From: an uncultured Bacteroidia bacterium
GTDB taxonomy: Bacteria > Bacteroidota > Bacteroidia > Bacteroidales > UBA932
Direction of reading: 5' to 3'
Length of the DNA: 44,321 nucleotides
Assembly: GCA_902780935.1 (NCBI GenBank)
Contig: CACZHP010000026.1
Span: 1-44,321 of the forward strand
Positions 18,291 through 25,783 of the stretch are shown piece after piece. Every line of letters begins with the position of its first letter. The stretch's first letter is position 1. Both the position numbers and the translations under genes were made by a program. Below the pieces are notes generated by a model. The model had not been told where the DNA came from. It saw nothing but the letters and a program-made list of their open reading frames with translations, and did not search any database.

Positions 18291-19406
18291 ATGAATATCA
18301 GAAACATCATCAAAACCGTACTGACTATCGCTTTCGCCCTCGGGACAGCTCTGGCTGTCTCAGCACAGCAGGATGGTATCCCCCATTTGAGATTGACTGA
18401 CAAGGTGTTCACCCCAGCCCCGACAAAAGCTGTCGTGGAGCTCTCGGCCAATTTCATGAGGGAGAAACCCGAATATGAGGCCGAGCTTGGCGACCAGGCT
18501 CTGATGGGGACAGTCGTGGAGATTCTGGAGGAAAAGGATGGCTGGACCAAGATAAAGAGTCCCGACCCGTACACCGCCTGGGTCGACAGCCGTGGACTTG
18601 TCAAGATGAGTGATAAGGAAATAGCTGATTATCTGGAGGCTCCGAAATACATCTGCACCGCCTTCCGCTCCTGCGTCTATGAGGAGCCGTCACTGAAGTC
18701 CGGGATCGTCTCGGAGTTTATCCAGGGCGACCTCGTCAGGATCATGTACAAAACCATCACCCACACTAAAGGCAGCCTCGATGGTTATGTTGAGGGCCGG
18801 GCTGTGCTCAAGAAGAAGTTTGTGGGCGTGGTGCTGCCTTCTGGAAAGACCGGATATGTTCCGGCGAAAGACGTGGATGTTTTCTACAAATGGGCGAAGG
18901 ATAAATATTCAGGTCTGACGAAAGAGAACGCTTTACGGGAAGATCTTGTCCGGACGACGAAGCGTTTTCTCGGCGTGCCGTACATGTGGGGCGGCACATC
19001 TGTCAAGAATACTGATTGCAGCGGACTGACCAGGAGTGTCTTCTTCGCGAATGGGATCCTGCTTCCACGCAACGCATCCCAGCAGGGCCGGATCGGAGAG
19101 AACCTGCCGCTATTCAGCGCGGAAGGGAAAGTGGTCTGGGATTGGCTGCTTCCCGGAGACCTTGTCTTCTGGGGACGAGAGGCCTGCGACGGGAAGCCCG
19201 CAAAAGCCACTCATGTGGGAATATACATCGGCGACGGACGCTTCATCCATTCCTCTTTCATGGTCAGGATCAATTCGCTGGATCCTTCATCTCCTGAATA
19301 TTACGACCGCAAGCCGCTCTGTGCCAGAAGGATAGTCGGTAATGTGGATGTCCCGGACTCCGGCATCATCTCTGTCTTTGCCAGCCCAAGCTACATTCGC
19401 AGATAA
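18291..19406 (+). CDS. Secreted NlpC/P60 cell-wall peptidase with SH3-like domains
   Basis: The 371-residue protein has a signal peptide ending near AVSAQQ, two bacterial SH3-like regions (about residues 40-110 and 115-205) and a C-terminal NlpC/P60 domain. In it, FLGVPYMWGGTS and NTDCSGLTRS place the catalytic Cys at 243, and THVGIYIG places the catalytic His at 308. It should cleave peptide bonds in peptidoglycan stems, probably gamma-D-Glu-diamino-acid links as in dipeptidyl-peptidase VI, in the periplasm. It stands alone, with repeat copy 2 starting 29 bases after its stop. Confidence 0.92.
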   Translation: MNIRNIIKTVLTIAFALGTALAVSAQQDGIPHLRLTDKVFTPAPTKAVVELSANFMREKPEYEAELGDQALMGTVVEILEEKDGWTKIKSPDPYTAWVDSRGLVKMSDKEIADYLEAPKYICTAFRSCVYEEPSLKSGIVSEFIQGDLVRIMYKTITHTKGSLDGYVEGRAVLKKKFVGVVLPSGKTGYVPAKDVDVFYKWAKDKYSGLTKENALREDLVRTTKRFLGVPYMWGGTSVKNTDCSGLTRSVFFANGILLPRNASQQGRIGENLPLFSAEGKVVWDWLLPGDLVFWGREACDGKPAKATHVGIYIGDGRFIHSSFMVRINSLDPSSPEYYDRKPLCARRIVGNVDVPDSGIISVFASPSYIRR

Positions 19407-19435
19407 AGCTAATCGCTTCAATTTCGCAACATGTT

Positions 19436-19554
19436 GATTGTCAATCAGTGGAGCTTCACCAATTGATAATCAGGCGGTTCCGTATCTGAGCTCTCCGATT
19501 CGAAGAAGCTCATTTCGGGAAATAGCTGAATACTAATCGAATAGTAATCACGGC
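19436..19554. repeat. 119-bp intergenic repeat, copy 2
   Basis: Inverted relative to copy 1 and the same length. Contains GAGCTCTCC and GAAGAAGCTC, which could form a short stem. It ends 40 bases upstream of the -7 element of the first BIG2 lipoprotein gene. Confidence 0.85.
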
Positions 19555-19572
19555 TCAAACAAGTCGATGGTA

Positions 19573-19602
19573 TTGATACTTTATTGTAAATGATTATCTT
19601 TG
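19573..19602 (+). promoter_or_regulatory. Promoter of the first BIG2 lipoprotein gene
   Basis: TTG (19573-19575), a 19-base gap and TATCTTTG (19595-19602), followed by the start codon at 19626. This rules out the longer frame opening at 19590, whose start lies upstream of the -7 box. Confidence 0.75.
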
Positions 19603-19625
19603 TGAAGATCATTATCAATTACGCT

Positions 19626-21734
19626 ATGAGAAAATTATTTGAGACCATTATCTTGGTCGCGGCGGTAATATCTGCCGCGATGTTTACCGGATGCAAGAAA
19701 GATGAGCCTACCGGGCCGAACGGAGGTAACGGCGGCGGTGGCAACCAGACTGTCTCTGTGACCAGCGTATCGCTCGGCAGGTCCACCCTCAACATGATCG
19801 AGGGAGATTCCGAGACCTTGACGGCCACCGTATTTCCGGACAATGCCACCGACAAGGCAGTCAGCTGGAAGTCATCCAATACCGGAGTGGCGACTGTGGA
19901 CGGCAGTGGAAAAGTCTCGGCCGTAAAAGCCGGAACCGCCACGATAACTGTCACAACCAATAATGGTTCCAAGACAGCTACTTGTACGGTGACAGTTACT
20001 GCGAAAAAGATACCGGTGACAGGAGTCTCGCTGGATAAGGAAAGCCTTGAAGTGTTTGTGGGGGATGAGATCGATCTTGCGGTGACAGTCACCCCTGAGA
20101 ACGCCACTGACAAAACGGTTCTCTGGGGAGTTTCCGAGATAGGTATATTGGTATTCAAAGACAAGATTATAGCTGAAAGCGTCGGCACAGTCACTCTGAC
20201 TGTCAAGACCAAGGATGGAGAAAAGACCGCTTCCTGCATAGTCACCGTGAAACAGAAAGAGGTTCCGGCGGAGAGCGTGAGCGTGGAGCCGGTTAAGGTC
20301 GAGGTCAAGGAGGGCGGGACCGTCCAGCTTAAAGCCTCAGTCAGCCCAGAGGACGCCGACCAGGAGGTCGAATGGACAACCTCCGACAGTCAGATCGCCA
20401 CCGTTGACGCTAACGGACTGGTCACCGCCATCAAGCCAGGCACCGTCTATATCGCCGTAAGGTCAAAGGCGTACACCGACAAGTTTACCTCGTGCGAGGT
20501 GACTGTCACTCCGGACGACGGCCTTAAAGGCATAGCCTTCGACGCGAGCGAAATACAACTTGAGACCGGCCAGTCAAGAGACCTGACAGTTGTATTCACT
20601 CCTGAATATGCCGCCAACAAGAATGTGACCTGGGCGTCCTCCGACGCTTCAGTCGCCAGTGTCTCTGACGGGAAGGTTGTTGCCCTTAAAGAAGGAACGA
20701 CCACAATCACAGCGACTTCCGAAGATGGAGGGCACAAAGCTGAATGCGTGGTTACCGTCTCGAAGGCCAGCGGACCGAAGGTTTACACTACTAATGATGA
20801 CTATAAAATACTTATTAACGGTGCACCGGATCCGCTAGATGGGGCTTTCGATAATGGCGAGACTTTCAGATTCATTGATGTCGACTATATAGCAGCGGAA
20901 GGAAGTACACTCTACTCCCTTGAGAGCTACTTCAACAACTACAACAATAGTTCAAGCCATCATATCTGCAAGGACAGGAAACCCATTATTGATGTCTCGA
21001 AATACACTGATGGTCGGGATAACGACAACAAGACCTTGACAGACTTCACCGCCAGGAACGGCTATTTCGCCATTTTAATGAGAACGGATGGGAACTCCGC
21101 ATTGACAGTTATCTGGGCAAAAGAAGGCCAAAAGTGTTTTGCCTTTGACTTCTATGGTAAAGGAAACGAGTTCTACGAACCTCATTTGGCCTTGGCTCCC
21201 AACGGAGACATACACATCTCGGTCAGAATTAAAGACTCTTTCGGAAAAAACCACCTAGCATGGTTAAAAGCCACAGAGGCCGGAGTTTTGACCCAGACCT
21301 ATCTGGATGATTACAATAGCGGCCCGATTGATGTCACAGAAGCCGGGGACGTATACATCCTGTCTTATCGGGAAACCGAGGATGGACAAGTGGGACGACT
21401 CTACAAAAACGGCAAAATGGAAAAGACCATAGATGGTTCGGAGTATAACTTCAGTTGCCTATTAAAGTGCGTCGGCAATGATGTGTACACGGCAGTCCTC
21501 GATTATACGGCGAATAAAATCAATATCCGCAAGAATGGGAACAGCTATCAGACCATAACCATGGCTAACAAGAGCATACTCCCGGCCAGGCGCTCCTTCT
21601 GGGTGACTGGTAGCGGAGACATCTACATCTGCGTGGCACCACATGCCGACTTTAAAAACACGGTGCTGTACAAGAACGAGAAAATCCTCTATAAATTAAA
21701 TGGCTTAAAGCAAGTCTGCGTAGTCGAGGAATAA
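19626..21734 (+). CDS. BIG2-domain lipoprotein with C-terminal propeller-like region
   Basis: The start MRKLF gives a lipoprotein signal (AAMFTGCKKDE) and a Gly/Asn-rich linker. Four bacterial Ig-like group-2 domains follow (about residues 38-118, 120-205, 207-295 and 298-375), each ending in a T-x-T-V-type strand such as TATCTVTVTAK. The last ~320 residues have repeated short motifs (APNGDIHISV, TEAGDVYILSY, TGSGDIYICV) that resemble blades of a beta-propeller. No catalytic motif was recognised; a surface-exposed binding protein is likely. Its first ~110 residues are clearly related to the M64 fusion protein at 25784-28306. It is convergent with dacB, the two stop codons touching. Confidence 0.85.
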   Translation: MRKLFETIILVAAVISAAMFTGCKKDEPTGPNGGNGGGGNQTVSVTSVSLGRSTLNMIEGDSETLTATVFPDNATDKAVSWKSSNTGVATVDGSGKVSAVKAGTATITVTTNNGSKTATCTVTVTAKKIPVTGVSLDKESLEVFVGDEIDLAVTVTPENATDKTVLWGVSEIGILVFKDKIIAESVGTVTLTVKTKDGEKTASCIVTVKQKEVPAESVSVEPVKVEVKEGGTVQLKASVSPEDADQEVEWTTSDSQIATVDANGLVTAIKPGTVYIAVRSKAYTDKFTSCEVTVTPDDGLKGIAFDASEIQLETGQSRDLTVVFTPEYAANKNVTWASSDASVASVSDGKVVALKEGTTTITATSEDGGHKAECVVTVSKASGPKVYTTNDDYKILINGAPDPLDGAFDNGETFRFIDVDYIAAEGSTLYSLESYFNNYNNSSSHHICKDRKPIIDVSKYTDGRDNDNKTLTDFTARNGYFAILMRTDGNSALTVIWAKEGQKCFAFDFYGKGNEFYEPHLALAPNGDIHISVRIKDSFGKNHLAWLKATEAGVLTQTYLDDYNSGPIDVTEAGDVYILSYRETEDGQVGRLYKNGKMEKTIDGSEYNFSCLLKCVGNDVYTAVLDYTANKINIRKNGNSYQTITMANKSILPARRSFWVTGSGDIYICVAPHADFKNTVLYKNEKILYKLNGLKQVCVVEE

Positions 21735-23273
21735 TCAATTGTCAGCTGCGAGGAGGGTTATGATCCGGTCGATGATCGGATCGACCCTTCCGGCTGAGAC
21801 AGTCAAGTTATTAGTCATTATCGAGAACACGATGGCGTCCGCCTTGGACCCTTCGGAAGGCTCGATGTAGCCGCTGAAGCAGCGTACTCCGCCCATGGAT
21901 CCGCTCTTGAGATGGACCCTGGACTTAAGCGCCTCGCTCTCCCCTTTCAACCGGGCTTCATAATACCTTTCTCCGGGCTGGCCGAGAGTCTCGATATATT
22001 CCCCGAACACCGGGCTGTCCATCATGGCAGAGAGGAACTCCACGAAATATTCAGGTGAGACGTAATTATCTCTGGACAAGCCGCTTCCATCATCAATCTT
22101 GATGTCGTCGGCTGGGGCTCCAAGCCTTTTCAGCACATCGGAAAGGGCCGCTTTGCATGAGTCAGCCTGAGCGGAATGATGAAGCCTGCGGCCAAGGATT
22201 CTGTAGAAGGACTCAGCGTAGAAATTGTCACTTTGAAGGAGGCATTCCCGTACTATCTTCTTAAGGGCTGGGGAATATGTCATCCCGATCATCTTGAGGT
22301 CATCTACCTTGGCGGCATAGGGACCGGGATCAAGGGAGCTTAGGTCTGTCCTGATCCTGCCAAGACGGGTATCCGCGACCCCCCTGGTGACATCAACTCC
22401 TTTGGAGACAAGATATTCCCGGAAATAATAGGCACAGGTGTAGGCTCCGAACTTGTTGGAGAACTCTTCTGTCTTGGGCTGCCTGTCGATAGCGAAAGAG
22501 CCACGGACTTCCGCGTAAGGGGCGAATTCGGAGGTGAACATGTAGAGCTGGTCTCCTGAACCGGCGGGACCGGTCTTGCAGGGGAAAATGTATCTCATCC
22601 AAGGAAGCGAAGGGTAGGAAACCAGTACATTAACCTGGGATCCCACAGTAGCTCCATGGGACACCTTCATGTCGATGGTATTCTCGTAGAAACAGAGACC
22701 GTCACCTCCTGTACCATAAGAAGTTCCGATGTCTTGATACTGCCATGTGTCTCTCTCGATGGGGCCGTCAAAATAGCGTCCGTCACCGATAACCGAACCA
22801 TTTATCTTCTTGATTCCGGCCTTGTCGAGGAAGCCTTTCCACTGGGCGAATAGGGCGTCGCGACGAAGGGCAATCGAGTCCTTTGAAGCGATCGTAGGGT
22901 CCCCACCGCCGACAATGTACAAGTCTCCTTCCAAAACCCCGTCTTTAATCTCACCTGAATACCCGATCCTCGTCGTGAACTTGAAATCAGGACCGAGCTG
23001 GTGCATGGCGGCTCCTGAGGTGATGAGTTTCATGGTCGAGGCCGGGACAAGGCGCTTTTCCTGATTGAAGGAGGCTATGGCCTTACCTCCTTCCGTCATG
23101 GCGAAGACGCCTAACGAGGCCTGCCTCAAAATATCATTGGAGGCGACGGATTCTATGTATTTCTGGGCTTTGCTCTTTTCGGGGACAGTCTTCGCGGCCG
23201 GATTCTGGGCCACAGCCTGCGACATCGCCAGCGCCGAGGACAAGACTGCGAAAAACATTTTAACAGTTCTCAT
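21735..23273 (-). CDS. dacB: D-alanyl-D-alanine carboxypeptidase/endopeptidase (PBP4, peptidase S13)
   Basis: ATG at 23273 is chosen because it opens a signal peptide (MRTVKMFFAVLSSALAMSQAVAQ); the longer frame would run antisense through galE. The 512-residue protein has the three penicillin-binding motifs of class C PBPs: STMK near residue 76 (Ser nucleophile), SDNFY (SxN) and HLKSGSMGG (KSG). The S13 family trims or cuts peptidoglycan peptide cross-links in the periplasm. It is divergent from galE with 55 bases between starts. Confidence 0.93.
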   Translation of the reverse strand: MRTVKMFFAVLSSALAMSQAVAQNPAAKTVPEKSKAQKYIESVASNDILRQASLGVFAMTEGGKAIASFNQEKRLVPASTMKLITSGAAMHQLGPDFKFTTRIGYSGEIKDGVLEGDLYIVGGGDPTIASKDSIALRRDALFAQWKGFLDKAGIKKINGSVIGDGRYFDGPIERDTWQYQDIGTSYGTGGDGLCFYENTIDMKVSHGATVGSQVNVLVSYPSLPWMRYIFPCKTGPAGSGDQLYMFTSEFAPYAEVRGSFAIDRQPKTEEFSNKFGAYTCAYYFREYLVSKGVDVTRGVADTRLGRIRTDLSSLDPGPYAAKVDDLKMIGMTYSPALKKIVRECLLQSDNFYAESFYRILGRRLHHSAQADSCKAALSDVLKRLGAPADDIKIDDGSGLSRDNYVSPEYFVEFLSAMMDSPVFGEYIETLGQPGERYYEARLKGESEALKSRVHLKSGSMGGVRCFSGYIEPSEGSKADAIVFSIMTNNLTVSAGRVDPIIDRIITLLAADN

Positions 23274-23297
23274 ATTCACAAAATTAACAAAAATCGC

Positions 23298-23305
23298 TAA
23301 CTTTG
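23298..23305 (+). promoter_or_regulatory. galE promoter -7 element
   Basis: TAACTTTG, 23 bases upstream of the galE start in the 55-base divergent gap with dacB. No clear -33 element. Confidence 0.55.
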
Positions 23306-23328
23306 AAGTTCCAATATCATTATTGAAT

Positions 23329-24354
23329 ATGAAAAAATGCGTCTTGGTGTCCGGCGGAGCCGGATTCATTGGCAGCCACGTGACCGTGGAACTGATTGAG
23401 GCAGGGTACGATGTGATCGTCGCCGACAACATGTCGAACTGCGACATGACTTGCTTCGAGGGTGTGAAAAAGATCACCGGAAGGGAGGATATTCCTTTTG
23501 TCAAAATGGATTTTTGCGACCCGGTAGCGACTGAATTGCTCTTCACCACGAACCAGATCGATGCGGTCATCCATTTCGCCGGCTTCAAGGCTGTAGGCGA
23601 ATCAGTCAGCGAGCCTTTGAAATACTACAAGAACAACTTGCAGTCTTTCATGAACGTGATCGAGAGCGCCAAGGCGCATGGGTGCGGGAACATCCTGTTC
23701 TCATCGTCCGCGACAGTGTACGGCGAGCCGGAGAAATTGCCTGTGACCGAAGACACCCCCCGCCAACCGGCTATGTCGCCCTACGGCAACACCAAGACCA
23801 TGTGCGAGGACATTCTCAGGGATTGCGTCAAGGCATATCCCGAGATCAAGGGAATAGCCCTGAGATATTTCAACCCCATCGGCGCCCATCCGTCAGCACT
23901 CATCGGTGAGCTCCCGAGAGGCGTGCCCAACAACCTCGTACCGTTCATCACCCAGACCGCGATCGGCAAGCGCGAGTGCCTGTCCGTCTTCGGAGACGAC
24001 TATCCCACCCCCGACGGAACCTGCCAGAGGGACTTCATCGACATCGTGGACCTCGCTAAGGCTCATGTGTTCGCCGTCCGCAGGATGCTCGACGGAAAGA
24101 TGAAGAAGGAATATGAGATATTCAATGTCGGTACAGGGAAGCCGTTGTCAGTCATGGAGTTAATCAACGGATTCGAGAAGGCGAACGGCCTCAAGCTCAA
24201 CTATAAGATAGCTCCCCGGAGAGCGGGCGACATCACAGCCATCTGGGCGGACCCGACGCTGGCCAACAACGAACTCGGTTGGAAGGCCGAGCGGAAGATC
24301 GAGGACACCCTCGCTTCCGCCTGGGCCTGGGAAAAGCATATTGCCGGGAAATAA
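23329..24354 (+). CDS. galE: UDP-glucose 4-epimerase
   Basis: The start at 23329 places the NAD-binding motif GGAGFIGSH directly after MKKCVLVS; a longer frame from 23065 is antisense to dacB. The 341-residue protein has the extended SDR features: VVADNMSN, DFCDP, the catalytic SSSATVYG serine block, and Y152 and K156 in SPYGNTK, then LRYFNPIGAHPS and the CQRDFIDIVDL block. It interconverts UDP-glucose and UDP-galactose in the cytoplasm. Its stop is one base from the stop of the convergent asd gene. Confidence 0.96.
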   Translation: MKKCVLVSGGAGFIGSHVTVELIEAGYDVIVADNMSNCDMTCFEGVKKITGREDIPFVKMDFCDPVATELLFTTNQIDAVIHFAGFKAVGESVSEPLKYYKNNLQSFMNVIESAKAHGCGNILFSSSATVYGEPEKLPVTEDTPRQPAMSPYGNTKTMCEDILRDCVKAYPEIKGIALRYFNPIGAHPSALIGELPRGVPNNLVPFITQTAIGKRECLSVFGDDYPTPDGTCQRDFIDIVDLAKAHVFAVRRMLDGKMKKEYEIFNVGTGKPLSVMELINGFEKANGLKLNYKIAPRRAGDITAIWADPTLANNELGWKAERKIEDTLASAWAWEKHIAGK

Positions 24355-24355
24355 A

Positions 24356-25354
24356 CTACAACCAACCCTTCTGAAGCAGGACTTCAGCGATCTGGACGGC
24401 GTTAGTGGCGGCACCCTTGCGGATGTTGTCGCTGACGCACCAGAAATTCAGCCCGTACTTGACTGAAGGATCCCTGCGAAGCCTTCCCACAAAGACGTCG
24501 TTCTTGCCAAGGGAATAAAGCGGCATCGGATAGACGAAGTTGTCCGGATCGTCCTGGATCGTGACACCTTCGGTCTTTGACCATATCTCCCTGACATCCT
24601 CAAGGGTGAAATCCTTCTCGAACTCAAGGTTGATGGATTCGGAATGGCCTCCCTGCACAGGGACCCTGGCGGTGGTCGGGCTGACACCTATCGAATAATC
24701 ACCGAGGATCTTATGGGTCTCGTTGACCATCTTCATCTCTTCCTTGGTGTAGCCGTTCTCAAGGAAATCGTCTATGTGTGGGATGACATTCTGGTCAATA
24801 GGATAGTGGTAGAAGGCAGGATACTCTCCCCATTTGCCTCCGTTCCTCTCAGCCATCATCTGGTTAATGGCCGGGGTGCCTGAACCGGTGACAGACTGAT
24901 AAGTCGAGACGACGATCCTCTTGATGGTGTACTTCTCGTGGAGGGGAGCCAGGGGAAGAAGCATCTGGATCGTGGAACAATTGGGGTTGGCGATAATATA
25001 GTCCTCCTCGGTAAGGACATCGGCGTTGATCTCGGGGACGACCAGTTTCTTGGTCGGATCCATCCTCCAGCATGAGGAGTTGTCAACGACGCGGCATCCT
25101 ACCTCCGCGAACTTCGGCGCCCACTCCTTTGAGATGTCAGCCCCGGCTGAGAACAGGGCCAGATCGGGTTTCATCGCGACCGCTTCCTCGGCGGTGACGA
25201 CGGGATATTCCTTGCCCTTGAAAGAGATCAGCTTACCGGCAGACCTTCCGGAGGCAACCGGAATGAACTCATCCACAGGGAAATTCCTCTCTTCGAGGAC
25301 TTCGACCATCCTGGTACCAACCAGGCCGGTCACACCAACTACGGCTACTTTCAT
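24356..25354 (-). CDS. asd: Aspartate-semialdehyde dehydrogenase
   Basis: ATG at 25354 puts the NADP-binding motif VGVTGLVGTRM at the N-terminus. The 332-residue protein has the catalytic cysteine in NPNCSTIQ (about residue 127) and the catalytic histidine region GGHSESIN. It makes aspartate semialdehyde for lysine/diaminopimelate, threonine and methionine synthesis. It follows the small gene 25430-25714 but is separated from it by a terminator-like hairpin (25372-25399). Confidence 0.97.
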   Translation of the reverse strand: MKVAVVGVTGLVGTRMVEVLEERNFPVDEFIPVASGRSAGKLISFKGKEYPVVTAEEAVAMKPDLALFSAGADISKEWAPKFAEVGCRVVDNSSCWRMDPTKKLVVPEINADVLTEEDYIIANPNCSTIQMLLPLAPLHEKYTIKRIVVSTYQSVTGSGTPAINQMMAERNGGKWGEYPAFYHYPIDQNVIPHIDDFLENGYTKEEMKMVNETHKILGDYSIGVSPTTARVPVQGGHSESINLEFEKDFTLEDVREIWSKTEGVTIQDDPDNFVYPMPLYSLGKNDVFVGRLRRDPSVKYGLNFWCVSDNIRKGAATNAVQIAEVLLQKGWL

Positions 25355-25371
25355 TGTATTGTTCGTTTTAT

Positions 25372-25399
25372 AAAAAGGGAGGACTATCAAAGCCCTCCC
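25372..25399 (-). terminator. Rho-independent terminator after the 94-residue gene
   Basis: GGGAGG (25377-25382) pairs with CCTCCC (25394-25399). On the minus strand the stem is followed by five T (25376-25372). It lies between the stop of 25430-25714 and the asd start. Confidence 0.65.
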
Positions 25400-25429
25400 A
25401 AAGATAATTCTATCAAAGAGAAGAGCTTA

Positions 25430-25714
25430 CTACTCGGCACCGGCTTTCTTGACTATGTCGCTAAGCTTGGCGTAAAGCTCGTCAGTTTTCTCGAGGAGTT
25501 CCTTGCGGACAGAGGCATAGTAGGCGCCTTTCTTGCCCTCACCCTTCATATTCACTTTGTCCTTAAGGTCATTGTAGAGGTTGACAGCGTCGTCGAGAAG
25601 ACCGCCGAGAGCCTCGTCGTCAGCTTTGGAGTTGACAGAGCTGAAAAGTGAGCAATCATCGATAAAAGCGCCGATCACATACTCAATGTCTTTCTTAATG
25701 TCACGAAGATTCAT
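25430..25714 (-). CDS. Small conserved-looking helical protein of unknown function
   Basis: The 94-residue protein is not recognised. It begins MNLRDIKKDIEYVIGAFIDD and is almost wholly helical and charged, with no signal peptide or membrane segment, so it should be cytoplasmic. Heptad-like spacing of Leu, Val and Ile in the second half (LLEKTDELYAKLSDIV) suggests a coiled coil. It has its own terminator downstream, so it is probably a single-gene unit. Confidence 0.75.
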   Translation of the reverse strand: MNLRDIKKDIEYVIGAFIDDCSLFSSVNSKADDEALGGLLDDAVNLYNDLKDKVNMKGEGKKGAYYASVRKELLEKTDELYAKLSDIVKKAGAE

Positions 25715-25783
25715 AACTTTCTTTCTGTTTTGAAATACGCTGCAAAGATAAGCATTATTTTACAAAATACACTTATCTACGGA

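Noticed and set aside
23274-23588. N-terminal extension of dacB into the galE region
   Set aside because: It would be antisense to the start of galE; the ATG at 23273 gives a proper signal peptide.
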